64,000 bases of DNA from NCBI RefSeq assembly GCF_008831285.2, contig NC_045141.1:17718106-17782105 (forward strand), given 5' to 3'. Each line of letters opens with the position of its first letter. Positions within the stretch are counted from its first letter, which is position 1. This document shows positions 33,552 through 45,271 of this stretch, piece by piece. The notes under the pieces are model-generated. The model searched no databases, was not told the origin of the DNA, and saw only the letters and a list, made by a program, of their open reading frames with translations. A program made the position numbers and the translations under genes. This DNA comes from Nymphaea colorata. Its lineage: Eukaryota > Streptophyta > Magnoliopsida > Nymphaeales > Nymphaeaceae.

Positions 33552-36500
33552 CTACCTTGCTACTTTTCTTAAACACTTAACCTTGTCAAACTCTGGAGTC
33601 GTATAATTCTTTTCCAGTTCCCACGCTAGTTGGGACAGGTAAGTTATTGATGACTTTGCAGCTTTCTCATCAGTTACTTCTCTAAGAAAAGGAATACGGG
33701 CTGCAAAAATTTCTTCTTCTGAAGAACGAATATGCAAGTCAAAGCCCAACCTGTCAACCCACATCATTCTTGCTTCCACTACCTGCAACAGGAAGTCCAT
33801 TACAGTCTTAACAGCTCTGAACAAATTGGGATAATTAATACTCATACATTAGCATTATGTTCCCGAAACTCCACATGTAGAATATCTTTATTGGCCTATA
33901 CCAATTCCGTGGATCTTGTGAAAGCAAACGATTATTGTCTTTTGTTTTTTCTTGTTCAGGAAAAATGTACGATCTCTTTATTGGTCTATACCAATTCCGT
34001 GGATCTTGTGAAAGCAAATGATTGTTATCATTTTGTTGTTCTTGTTCAAGAAAGACCCACAGAAAGTTGCCCATAAGTAGCGATGATGCATATCCTCGCC
34101 CTTAGATGATCAAGTTTCTTTAATGAAAACACTCTAAATACAAAGTCTAAAGAAAACAATCATCAATCTTAGTTCTCAATTCATGCATCTTTACTATGGA
34201 TAGACGTGAATACAGGATCATATTCTATTTAAGATTTTTTTCTTCAATCCCAGATTCTTTTAAAGTTTGGGATTATAACAGTTATCATATCCATCCATTT
34301 CTAGAAAGTCAACAAACTCTGGCGTGCAACACAAGAATAAGTCTTGTGAAATGCCATGTCAAAAGAAGATAATATAAAGTGTGAAGAAAACAACCATCAA
34401 TCTTAGTTTTCCAGTCATGCATGTCCACCATGGGTAGATGGATGGAAAGAGGATCACTATTTAAGACTTTTTTCTTCCATATAAAGCCAACAAATTCTGG
34501 CACGAACACAAGAATCGGACTTTTAAAATACAGTTCTCAAAAAAGTAACATATTTTACAAATTTGTAGAGGATGAAAATTGTGGCAAAACAGGGAAGAAA
34601 ATTTATCAAGAGTTAGGAATTTTGTATGACACACTGAAAAAGAAGTTTGTAATGCTAAAAGCCTAAAAAAGCATTCTACACCCTTATGGTCCTTTTACTT
34701 TGTCCTGAAATAAATAAGAAAGGACAGAGAGAAGGTTCTATCTCGTCCCACACTAAAATCTTGTTGCTACCACTAAATGCCTCATGAGTTACCAACCTAC
34801 CACATCAACAACATTTATAAATAAACTAGTGAAGACATCTGCATACCTGAAATTCCAAGTCCACAAAGATATTGGAAAACCGATGAACATCTTCCATATG
34901 GTCATTGTTCATCTCATCCACAATTTTTTGTGCACAAATTCGTAAAGGATCTGGAAATGAATTTCTATATTCTGCATCTGTCACCCATATGCCATCCTGA
35001 AATATGGTTCAATGCAAAATGTAACAATGTAATGGATCAAAGTTTGCATAATCACTATTTAATCTATGGTTTGAATAATTGTGCCCAAAATACGTATTTT
35101 GTTGTTACTTTTGCTTCTCTACTTTTCTCCATCCATTTATTCTCCTACATCAGTTAAAAAAAAAAACAAATTTTTATCAAGTAAGATCATGTATAATTAT
35201 GACATACTATGAGGCATACTTCTGTACAAGAAATCGTGTGCCTGTGACTAACCCCTTTTCTCTTAAGACCAAAAGTAAATCACATGATCACATCACAAAT
35301 CCACAAACTTACACATACATTTGGCTTCATAAGACAGCAACTTTGGTAAAGTAATTATTTAACAAGTTCCAGCAGGAAGTAAGCAGAATTACGTTCATAT
35401 TCATGTAAGGTCAAGCCAACAGTTCTGTGGATTTCCTAGTCTTTGGAGGCCTAAGAGAATGAAATTGATCTCATTTGTTTTCCTAAAGCCAAAACAGTAG
35501 GCTACTTAGCCAGCTGGTTTATTTTTAAAAGTTGAATTCACAAATAGGTACACAATAGACCAGGATATGTAGCAATGGAGTTGGGAGAGGAAATTATCTG
35601 TGCATTAACTAAGATAGCTAGGGAAAAGGCATTGAACTTTCACATGCTCATATTTTGAGGTAAACAGTTACCAAGTCAGAGTAACAATACCTCTTTGAAA
35701 TCTTCCATGTGGAGCACTCTCTCAACAGCCATGACATAGAGAAAGTCTTCACATATTTCTGTCTCAAATTTTTTCTTCCATATTGATTGAAGCCTCTGCA
35801 GCAAGCAATATGAATGACTTGAACTTCCAGTAGTACGAAGAGATGATCTTTTGAGGAGAAATGGAAAAAGGTCACAGACACAGACATAGAATGGACTCAA
35901 ATCTTCAACATATGGTGATAATAGTCATGCAACATTATTTAAGCTTTTGCAGGACACAGAACACCCCCAATGAACAGTAAATTATGTACCATAGAAATAA
36001 CCAGCTTTCATAGGATCACCCGCAAGTTGCAAAGAGATTGGCAGTTTATCATTACCTTAGATCTTTTGAGTAACGATTAATTATAAAACCATGTAAAAGA
36101 GCCCGTTAACCTCATACAACACTAACATCCTAAGGGTGAAATCATAAATTAGGGTTCCAAGAGTCAAAGAGTAAGACATGAGACTGCTTATCAATTTGAA
36201 AGCAAGTTTAAAAGCAATAGTTTTCATTTACTAAGCATTTAACAGGTTCATCCACTACAATTAAAGATAATCACTCTGTTCCTCCCTCAGACATTTAGGA
36301 CCTATGTCACATGAGTGCAGGGTGCAAGTGCTGGTGCAGCGTATCCCAAAAAATTTGGGTGCGAGGGTGCGGCGAGGGTATATATATATAATATATTTGT
36401 TGTATATGTATAAATATATATATGCATAATATATATAATTTTAGCTTGTTTCTTAGCTTAATCGGTACTTTCTTTTTACTTTTATTACTGTACATAAAAA

Positions 36501-37626
36501 AAAAGGGACAGAGAGAAGAAAAAAAAGAATAGAAAATATTTTGAACTTGCATAAAAAAGAGGATGCAGTTGGGGTGCATGTCAGAGCCGCACCCATATCA
36601 GCACCAGCGCCAGCACCAGCACCAGCATTGCGTCGACACGGGTGTGGCCCCTTTTTTGAAGAGTCTGTGTGACATAGTTTAGGACTAACCAGCACTCGCA
36701 TAGGAGAAAAGAAAAGAAAAAAGAGGAAGTGGCGACAAAAGAAATTGTTATATTGTCATGCTAACTTGTGAATCATAATGAACAGTAGCAGCTAATTGAA
36801 TTTGACAGCAAAGATTCCAGCATTCAACTCCAAAACATATTCAATAAGAATCTTGAGGACAAAGTCTAAAACAGAGTAGTCTCATACCTTCCGCAGCACC
36901 TTGTCTTCTGGGCGAGAAAGGATGCCCTGCAGAGTACACTGAGTAACGCAAGGGCCATCCTGTTCCAACTGGTTCAGATTAAAAAAAAAAAGACAATAAA
37001 TAAATAATAAATAATAAGTAGCTAAACAACCACATTTTTTTTTCTGAATGGCAAAGCAGCACACAGACCCACTATCCTTAAAATTGCGACAATCCCATTT
37101 AACCCCAACATCCACGAATTCAAACACAGAATACTAGTGAATTTCACAGAGAAATACAACATGGAAGAGAAATTTCCGAGGCAAAAGGAAAACCAAAATT
37201 TCACACCTGAACATGGAGACTGGATTTATTATTAGTGGAGAATGTTGGGCCCCCCTGATTCATGGACTTTAAGCTCAAGATTGGCATCCCATCGCCGTCA
37301 ACAGCGAAACGAACGCCGATTCCCAAAGGCCAGCCTTCTTCAGTGATTGCGGAGAGCGTCCCCCGTGAGCTCAACTCCATGATGGTCCTCGATACTTCAG
37401 CTGAAGATGGTCTGGTTGCTCTTTCCTCCGACGCCTTCGGCTGAGCTTCAGCCACCCCAATTGAGCATTTTGGAACCCTGAGGGAAGATTTGAGAGGAGG
37501 ACATTGCTTGAAAGAAGTGAAGAGGAGATTCTTTTGTGGGAACGTTGGATGGACGGAGAGAGAAGGGACTCTTGAAGGTGAAGGAGAGATGAGAGATGGG
37601 TTGAACGAGAGGGCGTGTGGCAGCAT
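33552..37626 (-). CDS. GLUTRBP: Glutamyl-tRNA reductase-binding protein, chloroplast
   Basis: The protein binds glutamyl-tRNA reductase at the thylakoid, protecting part of its pool and channelling 5-aminolevulinate synthesis (plant GluTRBP/GBP, also known as PGR7). Five exons (minus strand): 37626-37207, 36968-36888, 35795-35691, 34996-34847 and 33782-33552, all GT/AG and all in phase 0, giving 328 aa. A transit-peptide-like N terminus (~1-55, Ser/Pro-rich) precedes an FMN-binding split-barrel-like domain with RPSSAEVSRTIMELSSRGTL, EGWPLGIGVRFAVD, SLHVQLEQ and CTLQGILSRP, then a C-terminal domain (VDRLGFDLHI, VTDEKAAKSSITYLSQLAWE). The frame is open to an ATG at 37707 (355 aa), but the start MLPHALSF matches the family better. 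Intron 2 hosts a hAT MITE, and intron 4 has two sets of duplications. Confidence 0.94.
33885..34056. repeat. tandem duplication, period 90 bp, GluTRBP intron 4
   Basis: Both units (33885-33974 and 33975-34056) contain CTATACCAATTCCGTGGATC and TTGTGAAAGCAAA. They lie 64 bp or more from the exon-5 acceptor, so splicing signals are untouched. Confidence 0.88.
34151..34530. repeat. tandem duplication, period 234 bp, GluTRBP intron 4
   Basis: Unit 1 starts AGAAAACAATCATCAATCTT at 34151 and unit 2 starts AGAAAACAACCATCAATCTT at 34385. Both continue through CATGCAT, TATTTAAGA and TTTTTTCTTC to CAACAAA(C/T)TCTGGC. Divergence is moderate, about 15-20% by eye. Confidence 0.75.
36302..36677. mobile_element. 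hAT-like MITE in GluTRBP intron 2, perfect 8-bp TSD
   Basis: This is a 376-bp element bounded by CTATGTCACA at the left and its complement TGTGACATAG at the right. It is flanked on both sides by the identical octamer TTTAGGAC (36294-36301 and 36678-36685). GC-rich ends (GGTGCAAGTGCTGGTGCAGC and GCACCAGCGCCAGCACCAGC) surround an AT-rich core, and no protein is encoded. An 8-bp duplication points to the hAT (or P) superfamily. The left ~90 bp are shared with the repeats at 50010-50352 and 51235-51584. Confidence 0.85.
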
Positions 37627-39839
37627 CGTTCCCGGGTCAGCGATGGGTATGCGAGACTCTACTCTTGGAAAAAAGGAGCCTCCAGACGGAGAAATCTGTG
37701 GACTCACCGTCTGTGGCGTCGAGAAAAATGGTAAGTGCGGGAATTAGGTGGATGAGTCGGTCTCTGTGTTTCGCTCGCAAGGAATGAGGATGGCGACTGT
37801 GATTGGATGAGAATCCGGGCTTCTGACATTGATTTAGATTGGTAGAGCTACCTACCGTTCATCTGAGAATTGACGGTCCACATTTATCATGACTGTTGGC
37901 TGCGACACACGCATGGACTAACAAGGAGGGCCGAATTTGTATCTTTCGGTTCCGATCTCAATTTGAAAGGACCCGGCAGAATGCTTGGGATCAAGCAAGA
38001 GGTCATAACGCGAGCTGATTTAGTAGCATCTTTTAGGCAAGCATTTTTTTCTGTAGGTTATTTTGATAAAATTTGATCAGACAGATACGGACCTATGTGT
38101 TTGATTTGTTTAGACTTAACTCTGAATTTGTGATTTTAATGAGATAAACATTCTTTTATCACAATATTTTACCCTCTCATACCTCTAACGTATGCATGAA
38201 ACTCTAGATCTTCTAGCCGTGTCTTAGCTACCCATCTAGTTACTTGTATCGCTTGCATTCTGCCTCAACTCAATCTAAAAATAATCTGCAAAGCGGCTGC
38301 CAAAACCTTGCTTTTTTGTTCTTATCGCTTAATAGTCCAGACCCAAGCCCTTACTGGACTGGTTTCTGTATGTGTTTAGATTATGGGGTTGATTCTTTCA
38401 ATTTAATTAGGGAAGTCATAAAAAATCACTTGAGTTTTCCCACATGTATACATTTTTGCACGCTCTTCCTATTTCGGATAATGCCCATGTCATAAAATTG
38501 GCACAAAATGAACTCATCTGTATTGAAAGCAGAACGACCTATAGCCTGCATATTTACAGTCGGTGCGAACAACTCTGAAGGAAACATCAAAATTTCATAC
38601 TTTACAAACGGGGTGGTCACTCGCCAGAAAAAGAAGCATGCAGATACATTTCATAATGTCTCAGCAACAGTATAGTAATCTTTCACCATTAAAATCTCCC
38701 CACAGAACTTCTTGGGAACTTGTTCCAAGATTCTTCCCTCTTGCCATGCCTGACCCACCATGACCCCTGGTCCGGCATGCCGGACATATATAACTATCAG
38801 ATCACTCAATGGCCAAGGGTGTTTTGCTGCAAATAAAAATACAGGGAAACAACAATCAGCAGAAAGACTTTAATGTAATATCAGTTTTAAAGAAACTAGT
38901 GGACAAACTTTAAAAAGCTACACATAAGTGCTCTGCAATAAAAAAAAAAAAAAAGTGCTCCAAATAAATGGTGAACACGAGTTGTTTCAGCTACGAATAA
39001 AGCACAGAATGAATTTGCTATATGAGGAAGAAAAAGAACAATGAAGACAGGCTCTATACCAACATTTCTCAATCTCCAGTTCACATCCAGACAATACTCC
39101 AGAAAATAAACGAGTACCAAATAGAACACTGCAAAAGATTGAACGACTGCATTCCTGATTCAACTTGTAAATATTTAACTTGTAAGTCTTGATTTTCTTG
39201 AGTAATTTCCAATTGTCCAACTCCAACATTTCACTCATACGATTGATCCCACAGTACTGTGGCATCATCACCAAAGAAAGATAAGACGACCACAATTCCC
39301 ATCATTGTGGAAATTATCATTGCATCTCCACCCACTTCTAACTCAGAAGCAACATTTGCTTCCTATGATTCCCATTACTTTTGCATGTTTTTGCAGTTTG
39401 CACCACTATCAAAGCAACTTTCTTTACTTAGCTATAACCATTATCACCAGTATAGACACATGGATTAGAATCCAGGGGCCCAGAAAAATAGACTCTTAGA
39501 TTTGGCACTACTTACATTTGTTAAGCTGATCGACCTTCAAGGTAGCGGTATAAAAGACTTGAAACTTTTGTGGTCTCTTATGGTTAACACTAAGAACAGG
39601 TATAATGGTTGCATTTATTTTCTCAATCCTCGATACATTATACTATTTAATGTAATATTTTGAAGATACATTGATAGCCTGCAAATCTGTGGATCAAATT
39701 TTTAAACTAAAGCAGGAACTTAGTTGGAGTTTGAAATGCAAGACCTAGGAAGTGGCATAAAGATCTAGGCATGGAGATTTCACAAGATCACCATGATGGA
39801 AAGCTATGGCTTGCTTAAATTCAAGATAGAAGAGGTCCA
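37627..39839. other. GluTRBP upstream region and intergenic DNA
   Basis: The first ~150 bp are GC-rich 5' flank of GluTRBP and the rest is AT-rich. Frames at 37870, 38244, 38563 and 39259 have no recognised domain. Confidence 0.45.
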
Positions 39840-41080
39840 GTCTGTGCACACTCCTCTAGGTCAGAATTTGAGGTTACGTCCATGGCAATGTCCTCAGTCA
39901 AATACAGGACTTTCAGAGATGCTGAAGATTCTATATGAAGTGCAGTGAGGTGTTTGATTTATGCTATGGATAGGGCAAATCCAAGAAAAGAGCATTCGAA
40001 TGCAGTCAAGTCGATTTTACATTATCTGAAAAAGCATGTCAGACATCAGTTTACTATTCCAAAAGAGCACAAATAATAGCGGTCTTGTTGGGCCCATTGA
40101 TTCTGATCATGAAGGTGACTTTGACAAGTTGAAATCTGCTCCTAGGTATATCTATAGTCTAGGTGGATGTTCCATCAGTTGGAAGGCGATGTAGCAAAAC
40201 ACCATAGCATTGTCAAAAAAGGAGGAAGAAAAAACATAACTGTGTTGAGGTTGCCAAAGAGGCAGTACGGCTGAAAGGAGTGGTGAAAGAACTTGAGTTT
40301 GTCAGAACAGCATTTTTTATATTGCAATAGTCAAAGAACTATCTGTCTTGCAAAGAGATCCTACATATCACATAAGAAACAACCACAATGATGTCTGATA
40401 TCACAAGCTTAGAGAAATCATTGTAAGAGGCCACATTCAATTTATTAAACTTCCTTCTAAGGACAATGTGGCAGATATGATGACAAACCTCTGCAACGGC
40501 TAAGTTTAAGCAGTCTTAGGCAGTATCCATGCATTCTAATGTCATGATCTGATTGATACAATTATATAGAGAATTATGTCCCCCATGCAATATAAGGGAA
40601 GTTTATGCATAGCATGGAGGTGTTGGGAAAAACTATAACTTCCATTCAAGCAGTTTATACACCTGCGGACGATTTGACTGATCCTACTCCTGCCATGGCA
40701 TTTGCACATTTAGATGCTACTACCATACTATCAAGAGGATTAGCTGCCTTTAGAGAAACCAACCATCACCACATAATGGAAGTTTTGCATAATTCTCTTG
40801 GGGACGTGTATTCCCTTCAGGAACCCAACCATCATCACAGAATGGAGGTATTCAAGAGAGTAATTTCCTTCGACAAGTCCAACTATTATGATAACTCATT
40901 ATCACATCTTCACACATATAATATATATGCCTGTGTGTTACATATGCACCTTAAGGCTCTGGACTTGAACAAGAAAATGAGTGAGAAATATAAAGAACAA
41001 ACCATTTCATTCAGTGTCTTTCAGTACTCTTCTATTCAATATCCGCCTGTTTCCTGGAGTACTTTCCTTATATGAAGTAT
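39840..41080 (+). mobile_element. fossil Copia-type LTR retrotransposon fragment
   Basis: This is an old, clearly broken remnant with several disruptions. The part at about 39840-40500 corresponds to the end of the Copia pol region (late reverse transcriptase through RNase H), in + orientation. Downstream, near 40620, a purine-rich stretch followed by TGTTGGG is where a 3' LTR would begin, and the sequence to about 41080 may be LTR remnant. No 5' part and no matching second LTR were found. The level of decay suggests an old insertion. Confidence 0.7.
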
Positions 41081-42738
41081 TTTGAAGATGACCGGGCGTG
41101 TAAGGTCTTTAAGGTCTGTGTCAATTCTTCTTTTTCTTTACATCGTATAGCTATAGTGTTCATCATTTATTTTGAACACATTTTTTAATGCATAACACAA
41201 AGGGTGTGAAATTAGGCTAATTAGCAATAACATCACAGACACAATGTCCATCAGACCTGGTCCTGAACATGTTTTAAATGTAGTAACTGGATTTGAACTC
41301 AATCCAACTAGATGCAGACAAGGTATGTCATTAGAGACCCACAGAGGTCATCAAGTTCAGGTGCTTTACTAAAAACCCAGATGGTCAGGCCCAAAATAGT
41401 TATGGCTCCACAAACAACTGTCAGACTGAAACCCATGACAGATGCAAATAAGATTGCATTTGATACCTCAGTCAATCTTCCTTTCCAAGTGATCAGGGTT
41501 TTTTCATACAAACAGAACAAGAGTTCTACCAAAATCAGGGCTAGTCATGCATTAACTAAGTTAGGATATCAGTCAGAGTGGGCATACTTGAGAAAGCTAC
41601 ATCTAACCATTCCTTGTTGTGCCTAATGATAATGAAACAACTAATCCTGACAAGGCTCTTTGCTAAGAAGAATGCTTTGAGGAAGAGTGTGCATGGCACT
41701 CTGTGTCAAATCTCATATATCAGGCACATTGAATCAACTCAGAAGAATTTTAGGTTCTTCTTTCAAAAGTCAGAAAAAGATCTTATCTATCATGTTTTAA
41801 CAGAATTCTACCTGCTAGTAAGTTTTGTAAGAGTACTACCTACGGATATACAGGTTGTCTTCATTGTTTGGGCATTTGCCAAATGCCTTTCACTAATCCT
41901 TTAAAATTCCTACTCAATTTCTTTTCAATACTAATGTCTATATCATCTTTGTCTGCAGCTAGAATTAGAAGAGCCGCTTTCTTGCCTTTCACAATCTTTT
42001 CTACTAGTCCCAAATTTGTGGGTGACCTTGCTACAAAAGATCACATACATCTGAATAGATCAATCCACATAAAAGGATCAACTTTATTAAATAATTTTCT
42101 GAGCACAGAAATATCATACGCATACACAGGTCGAAAGGAACTCTACAATCTCAATATCTGTGCATTTAGATTGAGAAACTTCAAAAAGCATGAATAAGCT
42201 AGCCAAGTTGCATTCGAGCAAAGCTCCTATTACCTATATATGCTGGCTTTTGTTTCATAACCTTCTAAGAAAGTTCATAACATTCAAAGGCACATGTACA
42301 TTCATATGGCGACTGAAATGTATATTCCACTTCTGGCCAGAGAATTAACAATACATCATTACATAGGCATACTTCTTATTTAGACCAACTATCTAACTAA
42401 GAAAGAGACCAATCTTTGTGGGATCTTTACAAGCAAAAGATCTTTACGTTGTATTAAGGATTAAGTTATTAACAAAAGAGAAAGAATGAGATTCTCATGC
42501 TGCTGACACAGAACTTTGAGCACAAGAATCAGAGTAAGACAAAATGCTAGCGACAAATGATTCTCATGCTGCTGACATAGAACTTTGAGCACAAGAATCA
42601 GAGTAAGACAAAATGCTAGCAACAAATATCACGGGCTTCAGGCAGGAAAATAACAGAAAGGGGAAAAAACACGTGCAATGCACAGGAAAGCTTTTCAATG
42701 CTCAAAATCAACATTAAATCAATGTTAGGAGATGACTA
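41081..42738. other. intergenic DNA, one exon-like hydrophobic frame
   Basis: No gene is recognised. A minus-strand frame (41544-41308) encodes a hydrophobic peptide; see findings. + strand frames at 41312, 41578 and 41868 have no domain content. A 69-bp tandem duplication lies at 42490-42627. Confidence 0.4.
42490..42627. repeat. tandem duplication, period 69 bp
   Basis: Units 42490-42558 and 42559-42627 differ at two positions. Both read GATTCTCATGCTGCTGACA and continue to ACAAAATGCTAGC. The duplication lies in the 3' flank of the uncharacterised plastid-protein gene and is recent judging by identity. Confidence 0.93.
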
Positions 42739-45271
42739 TTAGACACCAATCCTCAAAGCATTGACGCTTGATGTACCTGGGTTAGGAAATCCTTCAAGCA
42801 CAATATCTGGTTCTAGTAGTCCATCCCCGTACTCATAAGCTAAATCACAAGGTTGTGATGTTGACATTACGTCGCGAACATCTGTAACTCTAAAATAACA
42901 TGGATACCACGAGTTTGCAACTCTTTGCAAAATATTTCCACCTACAAATGGTAAGATTAAGCACACAAAAATCAACAAATCAAGATAGAATAAAGCCTAA
43001 ACACATAGCATCATCATAAAATAACCAGACATAATAAATCTTGAAAAATTACATCATTAATTGACAGCTCAGGAAGCAAGTGGTAACAGAATGCGAGTGA
43101 CTGTCTGCCTGTGATGCATATTTACATACTTACATATGCAAATATTGAACAGAAAATGTTTCAAAATGTAACAATATGGTAATACTAGGCAAACCACTAA
43201 ATTCTAAGTGGCAATACGGAGCTCCGTCTGATTCCAGGGATGTAAATGTTTCAGACATAATCTGATCCAAATGCAAGTAGTTGAATTGGATATGAAAAAT
43301 CACATGAGAATAGTACTTGAATGTAGAGATGGTATAGAGTGCTGCTTAACCAAATACAACAAATATCATATTTCATTGGGAATCTGAATCCTATAAAAAT
43401 TTGGATATAATTTTGTATCTTTTAAATTTGAAAGAAAACCTGGTCTGGGTCCAAATAAGCAGTATCTGAATAGTCAGATATGATAACAGCTACATGTGGT
43501 CTGAAGCTAATCAGTGGACATCCCTGTCTGTTTCTGGCAGGAAAAACTATCAAAAGAAAACCTCAAAAACAGCCATGAGATGGTAACAGTGTAATAGAAA
43601 AGCACATAGATAGGCTATCAAAGAAGTGACCGTCCTGACCTTATTTTTCTTCTCACCTAATAATGAGATATCAAGAAAATGATTTACATGAAAAGAAAGA
43701 GAAGACATATATGTGCCAGAGGAACTTACTAGGGAACATTCTTCCATACTTATTCCCATCCTTGGCATGGAATATGACCTGTTACACCAAAGCTTCTTAG
43801 TGGATTAAGAGTACTGCCAGATAATAAGTTGAATAACGTACCCATAACAAATAGGAGGATAACAAAGAATACAAGAGAAAAATCAAGTAGGCTGAGATCA
43901 GCGTCAACGACAACTCACCTTATTGAACCTATTCATCCAAGCAAGCGACAGGGGAACTAGCAAGAGAATCAACACTAGTACGTCAGATCACATACACGGA
44001 ATCAAATATGCAGAAGGGATTAAGAATTCTAAACTACAGGGAATTAATATTATTGCAGTGGAGACAGCCCATGGTTTTCTCACCTAACATCGGTTGAGAT
44101 TTCATAACAGCATGATGTGAAACTACGACAAGCTGTTCAGATGATACTAAAAAGATAGGAATTTTAAGTAACCCCGGCTGATTGAAAAATCACTTAAACA
44201 ATTTTGGGTGATTGTTTACACACCACAAAGGAAAGCTACGCAACAAGTTCCAATGAATGACCAGTACCTCCATCTGTCTTGCAATTCCAAAACTCCAGCG
44301 GACCAGCAGTGTCTTCTCCTTCGCACAGCAATTCCGATGCACTTTTTTTCAACAGTTTCGGATCATCATAACGCGTTCCTGTCACTGCCCACATCCTTGC
44401 TACATGCCTACATGATAGTTCAACAGATGCATCTACGAAACATCAACACAGCCACCTTTCTTTTATACGCAATAAGTATTAAAAAAATGATGTTAAATTG
44501 AAAGGAAAATTCTCCACCAAAATGTACAACGTAAACAGCACCGAAGTAAAAACCTTGGCCGCAGCAGGTAGAGTAATCGATGTCTTCTATCCTCTGGAAT
44601 GTCCCCGATTTTCTTCCTGAATCACAAGTACGGATGTTATGATAATGTACATAAATTGTAACAACCCGACCCACTCCTGGGCTCGGGTCTCTGGTTCAGA
44701 AATTCTTCACTTTTTCCTTTATCACGATGGGAGACCGCTGCATCCAACAAGTAAACGCTGTAACATCGCATGATTGCAAAAAAAAGCTACATATTCAACT
44801 CACCAAAGGTATCCCGCAGGATTATACGACGCCGGATCCAAGGGAATCAACTCCTTCGGCGGGTCGAGAAAAGTCGCGACGTCAAGCTCATCGAGGTATA
44901 CCCTCTTCCCCGTCCGCGATAGATCGTACGGTTTCTCGTCCCACGGCGAGACTTCCGCGCTACTGCTGTAAGAATTCCTCCGAAACTTCAATTCTTGAAA
45001 GGATGACGAATCAGATAGCTTCAATCCAACAGTACCTCCTGCGAGGTCGAAATTCCCCTAGATTTCGAGTTCGGGAACGATAATTCTGGCTTAAGAGTCG
45101 TATTCTTGGGGGTATAGAGGACCTACCTGAGGAAAAACCTAGCAGCTTTCGAGAGGAAGATCGGAATACAGCATGCGAAGACACGAACGGAAGATGGGAA
45201 GAGCACGGAGAGCACGCAGAGATCCGCATCCTCGCAGAGACACTAGGGTTGAGCGCGAAAGTGAGGGACAT
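42739..45271 (-). CDS. uncharacterised conserved plant protein, probable plastid targeting
   Basis: Seven exons (minus strand): 45271-45127, 45038-44804, 44616-44554, 44407-44268, 43956-43919, 43778-43730 and 42941-42739. All junctions are GT/AG and the frame closes exactly at 873 nt (290 aa). The start may instead be 45289 or 45229. The N-terminal ~50 residues are rich in Ser, Arg and hydrophobics, like a transit peptide. The body reads YDLSRTGKRVYLDELDVATF, GYLWKKIGDIPEDRRHRLLYLL, MWAVTGTRYDDPKLLKKSAS, FWNCKTDGVPLSLAWMNRFN, VIFHAKDGNKYGRMF, YFRVTDVRDVMSTSQPCDLA and YEYGDGLLEPD. I recall similar plant proteins of ~300 aa, thought to be plastid-located and of unknown function, but no domain name. 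Two exons are very short (38 and 49 nt). A donor-like CCCAG|GTACAT in the last exon could give a different C terminus, but no following exon was found. Confidence 0.85.
43235..43526. mobile_element. Ac-type hAT MITE in an intron
   Basis: This is a 292-bp AT-rich element with left end CAGGGATGTAA and right end complementary to CAGGGATGTCC. The flanking octamers TCTGATTC and TCTGTTTC match at 7 of 8 positions, as expected of an aged 8-bp hAT target-site duplication. It lies in the intron between the 49-nt exon and the last exon of the uncharacterised plastid-protein gene. Its interior words (ATCTGATCCAAAT, GAATCTGAATCC) resemble the 2992-3439 element. Confidence 0.75.

Noticed and set aside
40605-41075. 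156-aa + strand frame
   Set aside because: It lies in the downstream part of the Copia fossil where an LTR would be; no domain, and probably chance.
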